Part shown: positions 50,781-58,287 of the stretch, piece by piece
Layout: every line of letters starts with the position of its first letter
Position numbering within the stretch: position 1 is the first letter of the stretch
From: Chloroflexota bacterium
GTDB taxonomy: Bacteria > Chloroflexota > Anaerolineae > Anaerolineales > Villigracilaceae
NCBI GenBank assembly: GCA_016234555.1
Contig: JACRBJ010000087.1
Location: 113,152-177,151 of the forward strand
Direction: 5' to 3'
Length of the DNA: 64,000 nucleotides
Made by a program: the position numbers and the translations under genes
The notes under the pieces: generated by a model
The model's database searches: none
What the model saw: only the letters and a program-made list of their open reading frames with translations
Told to the model about the DNA's origin: nothing

Positions 50781-50915
50781 TGGCGACATCGCGGAAGGCT
50801 CTTTTTACCGTTCGTTGATAATGACCCCAAGATGGCGGAAATCGTTTCCAAGGTGATTTTGCTTGCCCGCGACGATCAGATCAAAGACCCGACTATTTTG
50901 GAACAGATCTTGTAA
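50781..50915 (+). pseudogene. 3' remnant of an unidentified gene
   Basis: One plus-strand frame ending at TAA 50913-50915 reads 'LFLPFVDNDPKMAEIVSKVI', then 'LLARDDQIKDPTILEQIL'. The periodic acidic/hydrophobic pattern looks like a real helical C-terminus. No start or ribosome site precedes it. Two tight hairpins follow. The parent gene is not identified. Confidence 0.35.
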
Positions 50916-50925
50916 TATAACAAGA

Positions 50926-50971
50926 CAGCCGCCTTGCGGCGGCTGCTGCAGGGTGAGGGGGGCACCCTGCA
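50926..50971. repeat. two tandem GC-rich hairpins
   Basis: Stem CAGCCGCC/GGCGGCTG (50926-50933, 50938-50945; loop TTGC) is followed at once by TGCAGGGTG/CACCCTGCA (50947-50955, 50963-50971; loop of A and six G). There is no T-tract. They resemble a REP-type or termination element ending the remnant's transcript. The rest of 50972-51079 shows nothing. Confidence 0.6.
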
Positions 50972-51079
50972 ATTCGAATTATAGCCACATCTACCCGGAC
51001 GTTAAGAACTCCTGTCGCCAATTTTCAAACCGACACCTTCCCCATACCCAATCCATCGTCCATATATGATGAGCGACCA

Positions 51080-51475
51080 ATGACCTGGTTGCTCATCTAT
51101 GTCTCTGCTATCAGCCTGTATGACCTGCGCACCCGGCGCATCGCGAACTGGGCCACGTTTCCAGTTCTACTGGCAGGCGTCATCGCCCATTTTCCCGGGC
51201 AAATGGAAATCTGGTTTGCAAGCCTGGGGATGATCCTTGCCTGGTCGCGAGGATACATGGGAGCAGGGGATGTCAAGCTTTGGCTGGCATTGCTCTGGGC
51301 ACTGCCTGTGGAATTCACATCAAACATATTGCCGTTGATGTTCCTCTCCTTCCTTCTCACAAGTCTGCCCCAGCTCCTCTGGCGGGTAATCCGAAGGCAA
51401 CCCCTCGTCGAACAAAAAACTCCTGCTGCCTGGCGGACGATTCCCTTCCTGCTCCTATGTTGGTATGTACACTGA
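51080..51475 (+). CDS. A24-type prepilin peptidase (TadV/CpaA-like)
   Basis: A 131-residue membrane protein with about four hydrophobic segments and both aspartates of aspartic prepilin peptidases: 'SLYDLRTRRIANW' near residue 14 and 'GYMGAGDVKLWLALLW' near 60 (G-x-G-D-x-K). It has only the catalytic domain, without the cysteine-rich methylase part, as in TadV/CpaA. It should cleave the Flp pilin and TadE-like proteins. The nearest ones are encoded 28 kb upstream. The stop overlaps the next start by 11 bases. First gene of the second + strand block. Confidence 0.85.
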   Translation: MTWLLIYVSAISLYDLRTRRIANWATFPVLLAGVIAHFPGQMEIWFASLGMILAWSRGYMGAGDVKLWLALLWALPVEFTSNILPLMFLSFLLTSLPQLLWRVIRRQPLVEQKTPAAWRTIPFLLLCWYVH

Positions 51476-52367
51476 CCTTTTCCTCGCCCTGCTCAACCGT
51501 AACAACGCCCGCGGACATCCCATCCTTTCCGCGCTTGTTTATGCCTTCTGTCCCACATCCGCGCATTGGTGGCTGGCGGGAGCAGACCCCACGCCGCCCT
51601 TCGATCCAGTCTGGCAATCCATGCAGGACCTGGCAACTGGAAAGACCCTGCTGGAATACCTGGTTGATTATGGTTTTGATGGGCTTGTGGAGGAAGTCCG
51701 AAATTACATTCGCGAGGTGGAGGAATATCGCTCCCACCATCCAGTGCAGGCACCGGAACTCATGCCTCTCTTTCGCGGTGGGAAGATTCCTGCCGGTCGC
51801 CGTTTTGGTTCGCAGAACGCGATTAATCGCCTTGGCGGCGATTGGCGTAACTTATTCGTCTATGTGCGTACCTGGGCGTTCCTCTCCCAGGATTGGAGAA
51901 TTGGGATGCGGATCGCGCGCGATGCCGGATACACCCTCTCAGGTGCAAAGCTGCTGCTAACCCTCCCGTTCACAAGGTTACCCGTGCAATTCGATGCCTG
52001 GGTATGGCAGGTTCCGGTGGGTCATGTCACGGAAACCAAAATTGGACTGATGGTCTCCCGCATGGAACAGGATCAACTTCGCTTCTCCCTGATGCAGCGC
52101 TGCAACTCATCCGACAAGCGACCCTGGTCGAATACGCCCACGGTCTTTGCACTGGATCGCGAAACCGGTGAAACAAACCACTTCGACCAGACTCTTTCAG
52201 ACAAGGATTTGGAACGCACGGTTCAGTCCTTATCCAATCTGGCAAAGAACGGACCTCATCCTCCATTGAATGCCCTGCAACAACCTTCGATCTGCAGGAA
52301 ATGTGGATACCGGAATCTGTGCTTCGAAAAGAATTTCATCTCCTCACACGCCCTCTCAGCCTTATGA
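51465..52367 (+). CDS. unrecognised protein with Cas4-like cysteine pattern
   Basis: A 300-residue soluble protein. Cys29 ('YAFCPTSAHWW') and a C-terminal C-x2-C-x5-C (277, 280, 286; 'SICRKCGYRNLCF') reproduce the one-plus-three cysteine layout of the iron-sulfur PD-(D/E)XK nucleases of the Cas4/AddB type. I cannot place the Asp/Glu/Lys catalytic motif with confidence; 'FDAWVWQ' and 'TETKIGLMV' are the only candidates. Alternatively the cysteines bind zinc. It overlaps both neighbours (11 bases upstream, ATGA downstream), so it is an integral part of the secretion/conjugation operon. Confidence 0.45.
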   Translation: MYTDLFLALLNRNNARGHPILSALVYAFCPTSAHWWLAGADPTPPFDPVWQSMQDLATGKTLLEYLVDYGFDGLVEEVRNYIREVEEYRSHHPVQAPELMPLFRGGKIPAGRRFGSQNAINRLGGDWRNLFVYVRTWAFLSQDWRIGMRIARDAGYTLSGAKLLLTLPFTRLPVQFDAWVWQVPVGHVTETKIGLMVSRMEQDQLRFSLMQRCNSSDKRPWSNTPTVFALDRETGETNHFDQTLSDKDLERTVQSLSNLAKNGPHPPLNALQQPSICRKCGYRNLCFEKNFISSHALSAL

Positions 52368-54067
52368 AAAACGCCCGCCCTTTCATCGTACTTGCCTTGT
52401 TTCTCGCCTTGATGTCATTGACCAGTCTTGCAATGGCTGTCTCGCCTGTTCAAACCTCCTCTCTGGCTTATGACATTACGCCGACTCCCACTGTCACTGT
52501 CCCCCCCACCCCACCTGATGGAGACGGGTCAACGGTTGCCAACATCTCACAAATCTTCCATCACCTCGTATTTCCCGCCGAGACCATCTCGGAAGCATTG
52601 GCTGGCATCTTTGACAAAGCCGCCGACAAGGAAGTGCGCGCCATGAGCGAGGAAGTGGCAAGTTGGACTGTTGTGATTGGAGAGATCGTGCAAGCGCCCA
52701 GCAATGGGGATTACAGCAAGGTTGCCCAATCGAGTCTGCCTGTCGCCGCCGCGCTGGCTCCAGCATTGTTTCTTCTGCGTCTGGCTTTGTATCACTGGGG
52801 AAGATTATTGGGGGATGATGACTCAGGTTTGCGCGTGGTTGGGGATTGGGTCACTGCGGGCGTGTTGGCAGTTGCCTCCGGTCCATTTCTCGACCTGATC
52901 GTCCGCCTCGGCTGGTGGATGGTGGGGAAAGTGATCGGCGAAACCAGTGGACTGGCGATGAACTTTGTCAGTTCAACCACTGCAACATCAGTAGTCCTGG
53001 GACTTACCAACCTGAGTTTCCTTGGCGGCTTGCTCTCAATGGGGCTTTCCATCGGTTCATTGCTTGCGATTGGCGGAATGCTGTTTGCCTTCGCCTCCGC
53101 CAATGCCGTTCTCTTTATTCTTGCCGTTCTCGCTCCGCCGCTCGCGATTGCCAGCGTGTTGCCTCAAGCTGGCTGGCTGCGTTCGTTATGGATGAAGGCG
53201 GTCATCCTGATCGCCCTGCTCCCCATCGTGGCTGGCGGTGTCTTCAAGGCTGGACTCGCGGCGACTTATCTATTTGATAAACAGGGGCTGTTATCTGCCA
53301 TTATCCGTGTGATCTGGTTATGGGGCGCAACAGGATTGCTGTTATCCCTTGCGGGCATTCTCAGCAAGATGACCATCTCCACAACCGCTGATGCGTTCGG
53401 ACAAATGGTCAAGGCGGTCCAACAAATCGTCTCGATTGGAGCACTAGCTGCCAGCGGTGTTGGAGCCGCAGGTGCGGGCGCGGCAGGCGCTGCCGGTGCG
53501 ACGAGTACTGGTGCAGGTGCAGCAGGAACTGCGGGGAACGTAGGTGGTTTGAGCGGCGGGGAAGCAGCCATGAGTCATTTGAACGCGGCACAACAACTGA
53601 CCCAGCGCGCAGGGAATCTTGATGCGATGGGACTCCATGCGCCAGCGGCATATAACCGCTCGCTTGCGCATGGGCATGAACTGTCTGCGCGGCAGGCAGA
53701 ACTGGGGGAACGCATGCAGCGCTTTGGTGGAAGTCCGCAAACCCAGACCGCCCAGGATTATGGCTTTTCACAATCGGTAAACACCTCCATTCAATCCAGC
53801 TTCAACGGATCCCCGCAGGAATTCCAGCAGGGCTTTCAAGCGATGTCGCCGCACATCTCTCAGCATGGATTGGATCCCAACGTCCTGGCAGCACAATACC
53901 CGCAGGAAACATCCCACATGGTGCAAGCCTACCTGAACCACTCGGATGAAATCAACCAGGCACAGGACCCGCTCTATCGCGCCTCGGAATTGGGCAACGC
54001 CAAACAAGTGCAGGACATGATCACCTTCATGCCGATCAATAAAAAAGACGAACAGGATAAGACATGA
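52364..54067 (+). CDS. TrbL/VirB6-like type IV secretion membrane protein
   Basis: A 567-residue polytopic membrane protein. A signal-like first helix is followed by a Pro/Thr linker and a block of about six to seven hydrophobic segments (residues 120-380). A Gly/Ala-rich linker ('GAAGAGAAGAAGATSTGAGA') leads to a soluble, Gln/His-rich C-terminal tail. This layout (multi-TM core, glycine-alanine linker, hydrophilic tail) is that of TrbL/VirB6 inner-membrane channel components. The start at 52364 overlaps the previous stop as ATGA. No VirB4-type ATPase is visible in the window. Confidence 0.65.
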   Translation: MKNARPFIVLALFLALMSLTSLAMAVSPVQTSSLAYDITPTPTVTVPPTPPDGDGSTVANISQIFHHLVFPAETISEALAGIFDKAADKEVRAMSEEVASWTVVIGEIVQAPSNGDYSKVAQSSLPVAAALAPALFLLRLALYHWGRLLGDDDSGLRVVGDWVTAGVLAVASGPFLDLIVRLGWWMVGKVIGETSGLAMNFVSSTTATSVVLGLTNLSFLGGLLSMGLSIGSLLAIGGMLFAFASANAVLFILAVLAPPLAIASVLPQAGWLRSLWMKAVILIALLPIVAGGVFKAGLAATYLFDKQGLLSAIIRVIWLWGATGLLLSLAGILSKMTISTTADAFGQMVKAVQQIVSIGALAASGVGAAGAGAAGAAGATSTGAGAAGTAGNVGGLSGGEAAMSHLNAAQQLTQRAGNLDAMGLHAPAAYNRSLAHGHELSARQAELGERMQRFGGSPQTQTAQDYGFSQSVNTSIQSSFNGSPQEFQQGFQAMSPHISQHGLDPNVLAAQYPQETSHMVQAYLNHSDEINQAQDPLYRASELGNAKQVQDMITFMPINKKDEQDKT

Positions 54068-54534
54068 CCCTGATCGAATCCTTCGCGCTTGCCTCCTTCA
54101 CTTTGTTCAGTTTTGCCGACCTGCGTTATCGGCTTGTTCCTGGGATTGAAATCTTTCTAATTGGAACGGTCTTGTTGACAATTCCTGCCACCCCCATTCA
54201 AACGGGGATCATATTATTAGCCTGTGTCTGGGGTGTATTTCGAAACCTTTCAGGCTGGTTCGCTCTGCCGCTTTTGTTTTATCCACCTGCCTGGCCTGTT
54301 CTGCTTACTGCATATGGGTACCGCAAGGGTATTATCGGGCGCGCTGATTTACTTGCAATCAGCAGCCTCGCCTGCCTCTTTCCCCTGCCTGCCGTGCTTC
54401 TTTCCCTGTTGGGTTTGGAAGCCTGGCGCAGGGTTTGGATTCGCAGACAAACAGGCTCGATCCCGGCTTTGCCTGGGCTTTTGCTTGGGCTGCTTTCCTT
54501 TCTTTTATTCCGTTTGTTATTCCAAATTCCATAG
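54064..54534 (+). CDS. A24 prepilin-peptidase-like protein (second copy)
   Basis: A 156-residue membrane protein with 'LFSFADLRYRLVPG' near residue 14 and 'YGYRKGIIGRADLLAISSL' near 84. These match the two aspartate sites of A24 peptidases, but the second reads G-R-A-D rather than G-x-G-D. Four to five hydrophobic segments are present. It may process a different substrate from the protein at 51080, or be a diverged, less active paralogue. It overlaps the TrbL-like gene by ATGA. Confidence 0.65.
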   Translation: MTLIESFALASFTLFSFADLRYRLVPGIEIFLIGTVLLTIPATPIQTGIILLACVWGVFRNLSGWFALPLLFYPPAWPVLLTAYGYRKGIIGRADLLAISSLACLFPLPAVLLSLLGLEAWRRVWIRRQTGSIPALPGLLLGLLSFLLFRLLFQIP

Positions 54535-54580
54535 CGACACAATCCCATATCCCCCTTCATCAATTGAATATCATGACGAT

Positions 54581-55390
54581 ATGCCGCGCTCCGGAACTCT
54601 GGGTAATCCACAGCCATACATCCCCTTTGGTGTCTTCGCTGGCCTGCCATTCTGGGGCGGCGGCTTGACTCTACTCGCTGCAGCGCCAGGAATCGGTAAG
54701 ACCTCCTGGCTGCTGCGGATGTTATTCGAGTCCTCCTCCCTTCACATCCCTTCTGTCATCGGCTGTTACGAACACACGCCCGAGGAATTGCGCTATCGCC
54801 TGTATCTGCAAGTGGAGGCGCAGACCTGCGGTCCGCATACCCAGGCTCCACAGGAAAAAGTCGAGGTGGCTCTTGCGCGTGCAAGTGAAGCCGTGTTACT
54901 GAATTTGAATTCACAGGAGGATACCGTACGTGCATTGGAGGATATGCTGATTCATGACTATGCCTTCCCGGTGAAAGGTCCCGCGTTGGTGGCAGTCGAT
55001 TATCTCAATCGTGTGCCGGTGATCGGCTTGACCGGCATGATGAACGAAGAAGGAAGAAGCGGTGAAGCAGCCGCATCGCTGCGAGCGATGGCGCGACATC
55101 ACGGCTGGGCTGTGATCGCCGCTGCGGCATTGAAGTCCGCAAATTTCAACGACGGTGATGATCTCTCCGCCCTGCTGGGCGATGAACGCGTTCCGTATGA
55201 AGCGGATCGCATCCTGGTTGTTCAAAGGAGCGGCGAAGTCCGCGAGTGCGGGTGTGCCCCGCTCACAGTTGTTACCCTCAAGGATCGCACCGGTCCAGCT
55301 CGCCGCTTCCCAATGCAGTTCTGGGGCGAACGTTTCTATCCCGCTCTTGAGGCGGAATTTCACAAACACAATCCAATGGCACTCTCATGA
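54581..55390 (+). CDS. DnaB/RecA-type ATPase
   Basis: A 269-residue cytoplasmic ATPase. Walker A is 'AAAPGIGKTSW' (33-43), Walker B 'ALVAVDYL' (Asp140), followed by 'LRAMARHHGWAVIAAAALKS' (sensor strand) and 'YEADRILVVQRSGE'. It ends with 'VVTLKDRTGPARRFPMQFWG', the pattern of replicative DnaB-type helicase cores (lysine/arginine finger and beta-hairpin). It is only the core domain and lacks the DnaB N-terminal collar. ATG 54581 has no good ribosome site. It may power substrate handling in the secretion operon or unwind DNA of a mobile element. The next gene overlaps by ATGA. Confidence 0.7.
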   Translation: MPRSGTLGNPQPYIPFGVFAGLPFWGGGLTLLAAAPGIGKTSWLLRMLFESSSLHIPSVIGCYEHTPEELRYRLYLQVEAQTCGPHTQAPQEKVEVALARASEAVLLNLNSQEDTVRALEDMLIHDYAFPVKGPALVAVDYLNRVPVIGLTGMMNEEGRSGEAAASLRAMARHHGWAVIAAAALKSANFNDGDDLSALLGDERVPYEADRILVVQRSGEVRECGCAPLTVVTLKDRTGPARRFPMQFWGERFYPALEAEFHKHNPMALS

Positions 55391-55869
55391 CCGATGTTTC
55401 ATCACTATTACTAACTTTCCTGCGCGAAGCCTGGATGGCTCTCGCTGGCGCAATGCTTGCCTTTACGCTCCTGGCAGGTATTGCCCAAATACTGCGTGTT
55501 AGTTCCGCAAGCGTACTGGGCGCAAACATGTGGGTTTGGGAATCTGTCTCCGCGATGTTATCGATTGTGATCCTGGGACTGTTCGCCTTTTTGGGTATCC
55601 CACAGATCGTGAGCGCCTTGCAATCATCCCTGCCAGGTGCAGGCGGATGCGGACCCATCAGTGAATTGGGAACACTTGCCTCCGGACTGATCGGCGGACT
55701 GGCTGCATTGCGTATGCTTAAAGCGGCTTTTACCTCCATGCTTTCCGCCTCGATTGGCGGAGCTTCCTCGTTTGCGAATGCACTGATCGAATGCGCCGAA
55801 GCCCTCTTTGGCATGATCCTCGCCAGCGCCGCCATTCCCCTCGCGGCCTGGTTTCTCGGAACCTGTTAG
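55387..55869 (+). CDS. membrane protein of the secretion operon, unrecognised
   Basis: A 160-residue protein with about four hydrophobic segments ('WMALAGAMLAFTLLAGIAQI', 'VSAMLSIVILGLFAFLGIPQ', 'GLIGGLAALRML', 'FGMILASAAIPLAAWF'). The second segment with 'GIPQI' is similar in arrangement to the small protein that follows ('FLFLPQIGEM'), which suggests related VirB2/TrbC-like or accessory pore subunits. It overlaps the ATPase gene by four bases. Confidence 0.55.
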   Translation: MTDVSSLLLTFLREAWMALAGAMLAFTLLAGIAQILRVSSASVLGANMWVWESVSAMLSIVILGLFAFLGIPQIVSALQSSLPGAGGCGPISELGTLASGLIGGLAALRMLKAAFTSMLSASIGGASSFANALIECAEALFGMILASAAIPLAAWFLGTC

Positions 55870-55892
55870 TTTTAGATAAGGAGAAACCTTTT

Positions 55893-56159
55893 ATGTTCGA
55901 TCCCATCATGCAACAAATTCTTGCAATCGCCCGCGACGCCTGGGCATTTATGGCAGGGCTTTTGGTCGTCGTGGCACTGCTTGGCGGTCTGTATTTTGTT
56001 TTGCAGGGCACGGCAGGCATGGCATTTGGCGGCAGCCGCATGACCTCAATGGCGATCATCGGCGTGGTTGGTCTGGTGATCATCGTCTTGTTTGCTTTTC
56101 TGTTTTTGCCACAGATCGGCGAGATGTTGAAAAGTTTCCAACCCCAGGCGCCGTTTTAG
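55893..56159 (+). CDS. VirB2/TrbC-like small membrane protein
   Basis: An 88-residue protein with two long hydrophobic helices ('AFMAGLLVVVALLGGLYFVL' and 'MAIIGVVGLVIIVLFAFLFL') joined by a short Gly/Ser/Arg loop. This is the size and topology of VirB2/TrbC pilin-type subunits. AAGGAG precedes the ATG. It lacks an obvious long signal peptide, so a non-pilin two-helix protein is also possible. Confidence 0.5.
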   Translation: MFDPIMQQILAIARDAWAFMAGLLVVVALLGGLYFVLQGTAGMAFGGSRMTSMAIIGVVGLVIIVLFAFLFLPQIGEMLKSFQPQAPF

Positions 56160-56165
56160 AGTCCC

Positions 56166-56648
56166 ATGTTCAACGACCGCGATCTTGGCATCCTCGGCGC
56201 CGGGGCGCTCCTGGCAGTCCTGTGTCTATTCCTGCCTTTCTCTTTTGCGGGGAAGGTGGTGGTGGGTTTTCTGGTGTTAGTTGGATTCATGGCGTTGGCG
56301 CTGCTCAGGCTCGGTCCTGACCGCGTTCCGCCCGAAGTATGGATTGCGCGCCGCTTTCGCTATTCGATGCAGACGAGGCAGTTTGTCAACCAGCAGACTG
56401 CATCCCGCAAAACAGAAAGCGTGGGACCATCCCAAAAACAAAGACCTGACCGCCCCTCTGTTGAACGCGAACAACCCGCTCCATTGTTCAGTACGCAAAC
56501 CGTTATGCGCCCGCTGGATCTGGCATGGGATGAAGTCGGAGTTTATCCCTTGTTGACCGCCCTGCTCGGAGTCGTTGGCGTGTATTTTGCAGTCTGGCTT
56601 GCGAATGGCGGGGCGCAGGAACTTTCGTTATGGTTTATGTGGAGATAA
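56166..56648 (+). CDS. PrgI/VirB3-like membrane protein
   Basis: A 160-residue protein with two hydrophobic segments near the N-terminus (about 8-25 and 29-48). These are followed by 'PPEVWIARRFRYSMQTRQFV', which resembles the PrgI/VirB3 signature region after the second helix, then a hydrophilic stretch rich in Gln, Arg and Pro and a third hydrophobic segment near the C-terminus. VirB3/PrgI proteins support the VirB4 ATPase of type IV systems. It is six bases downstream of the VirB2-like gene. Confidence 0.5.
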   Translation: MFNDRDLGILGAGALLAVLCLFLPFSFAGKVVVGFLVLVGFMALALLRLGPDRVPPEVWIARRFRYSMQTRQFVNQQTASRKTESVGPSQKQRPDRPSVEREQPAPLFSTQTVMRPLDLAWDEVGVYPLLTALLGVVGVYFAVWLANGGAQELSLWFMWR

Positions 56649-56649
56649 G

Positions 56650-57582
56650 ATGACTACCTTGATTTCATTGATCGCCGCGCTGGCATTGGCTGCCATCCCC
56701 ATCACCATCGGCTGGCGGCGGACTGTTGGCGAGGCAGGCATGGCGCGCGCGATGGGCGTCGCCCAGCCGAAGAAAAAATTCGACCCCGAGAAGGTCGCGC
56801 GCCAGACAGGAACCGGATTGGCATTCAACCAGATCGCCTATGGTTTTCTGGCATGGGTCGGCGGTGGATTGGCAGGCGGTATCTTCCTCGGAGTCTTTCC
56901 TGCCATCCTGTTTGCGATTGCAGGCGGCTTGTTGTATGCGGGCACGCTGTCGGATAAACGCCAGGAGTTTCGCTTGAAGCAAGCCAAGGATATTCTGCGC
57001 GGACTGGGCGTGGTGGAGACCCTGCTCTCGCAAGGCAAGCCCTTGGGGGATGCGCTCGATGATGCGGCGCAGGCGGTTGGACCTGACGGAAGAATGGTTT
57101 TGAGCGATCTGGTTGTGAGACTGCGTACTGCGCCTGCCGATGAAGCCGCACTTGCGGTGCGGGAGTGGACCACCGCCTGGGACAATCCCGCCGTGGACAT
57201 TGTCGCCACTTCGCTATTATCCTCCATCGAGGGGCGCATCGAGATTGGCCCGCTGGTGGCATCGCTTCGAAAGACTCTGGGCACAGTGGTGGAAGTCCTG
57301 TCTCGTGCCCGCGCAGCAGCCAAGGGTGTTGAGTGGCAGGCACGATTTCTCGCGCTCTTTCCACCATCGGTGTTGGTGGTGATCGCGATCACCACACCTG
57401 AAACAGGAAGGTTATATTCCACCAATCCGTTGCTATTATCCCCTGTGATCATCGGCTCTGGTCTTTCATACTGGCTTTCGATGCGCATGATCCGTAACGG
57501 GCTATCCATCGAAGCCTCGATGGGCTTGCAGGCTGGACAACAGGGTGAGATTCGCCTGGATCGGCTGGGGCGGGTTTTGTAG
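56650..57582 (+). CDS. TadB-like type II/IV secretion F-domain protein
   Basis: A 310-residue membrane protein. Paired hydrophobic segments near the N-terminus are followed by a cytoplasmic helical domain ('RLKQAKDILRGLGVVETLLS', 'GKPLGDALDDAAQ', 'IGPLVASLRKTLGTVVEVLS'), the typical T2SSF/TadB region. Two closing hydrophobic segments follow ('FLALFPPSVLVVIAI' and 'SPVIIGSGLSYWLSMRM'). TadB proteins are the inner-membrane platform of Flp pilus machines, usually with TadC and the TadA ATPase, neither of which is seen here. Its TAG stop shares a base with the next GTG start. Confidence 0.75.
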   Translation: MTTLISLIAALALAAIPITIGWRRTVGEAGMARAMGVAQPKKKFDPEKVARQTGTGLAFNQIAYGFLAWVGGGLAGGIFLGVFPAILFAIAGGLLYAGTLSDKRQEFRLKQAKDILRGLGVVETLLSQGKPLGDALDDAAQAVGPDGRMVLSDLVVRLRTAPADEAALAVREWTTAWDNPAVDIVATSLLSSIEGRIEIGPLVASLRKTLGTVVEVLSRARAAAKGVEWQARFLALFPPSVLVVIAITTPETGRLYSTNPLLLSPVIIGSGLSYWLSMRMIRNGLSIEASMGLQAGQQGEIRLDRLGRVL

Positions 57583-58283
57583 TGAAGGGGTTCTTCCGTT
57601 TCTCGATGTTCATGATGGCCGCCCCGTTGCTTTGCGGGGCGGCTTTGGTCATTGGGTATGTCATGCTGGTTGCCCTGGCAATCCCGCAGTTACCTGAATG
57701 GTCGCAGCCGGGCGTGGAACAATGGTTGTTCGATATTCCTCAACATGCGGAGACCAGTGATAACGGTTCCTATGGCGACTCCGCCCCGGCAGGCATCAGC
57801 GCTGTGGCGTGGGATGGATTTGTGGGAGACCTCTCCAATGTACATGGGCTGCCCATGATGGGACCAGTTCAGCTTTGGAGCACCTGGTATGACAAGCCCT
57901 TGCTGGGGTGTGTCTTCCACGATCCGCGCTATCAATCCCACACAGGCAGCGACTTTCCCGTCAATGAAGGGACACCCATTCATACCACGCTCGGCGGCAA
58001 GGTGGTCTGGGCAGGCTCTAATGGTCCCTGGGGAAATCTGGTGGTGGTGGAGAACAACGGCTACCAAGTGTGGCTTGCGCACCTGAGCAGCATTCAGGTA
58101 TCAGCAGGTATGATCCTGAACTACGGCGACGTGGTTGGACTGAGCGGCAACACCGGCAATAGCACCGGCGCGCACCTGCACTATGGCATCAAGCAGAAGA
58201 CCGGAGAGAATACCTATGCCTGGCTCAACCCCCAATCTTTTTTCACCGAAGATGAATACATCTACATTGGTTGTTCGGGCTGA
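57582..58283 (+). CDS. M23 family peptidoglycan endopeptidase (LytM domain)
   Basis: A 233-residue membrane-anchored or exported protein. A hydrophobic N-terminal segment (10-35) is followed by a ~75-residue linker and an M23 domain. Zinc ligands are 'HTGSDF' (His120, Asp124) and 'AHLHYGI' (His200, with His198), and 'WLAHLSS' carries His167. All canonical residues are present, so it should cut peptidoglycan cross-bridges, most likely to let the secretion apparatus or pilus through the wall. It starts with GTG overlapping the tadB-like stop. Confidence 0.85.
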   Translation: MKGFFRFSMFMMAAPLLCGAALVIGYVMLVALAIPQLPEWSQPGVEQWLFDIPQHAETSDNGSYGDSAPAGISAVAWDGFVGDLSNVHGLPMMGPVQLWSTWYDKPLLGCVFHDPRYQSHTGSDFPVNEGTPIHTTLGGKVVWAGSNGPWGNLVVVENNGYQVWLAHLSSIQVSAGMILNYGDVVGLSGNTGNSTGAHLHYGIKQKTGENTYAWLNPQSFFTEDEYIYIGCSG

Positions 58284-58287
58284 TCCC

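Noticed and set aside
54224..54580. Upstream extension of the DnaB-like ATPase frame
   Set aside because: It overlaps the prepilin-peptidase-like gene in another frame and lacks a ribosome site. The ATPase core fits from 54581.
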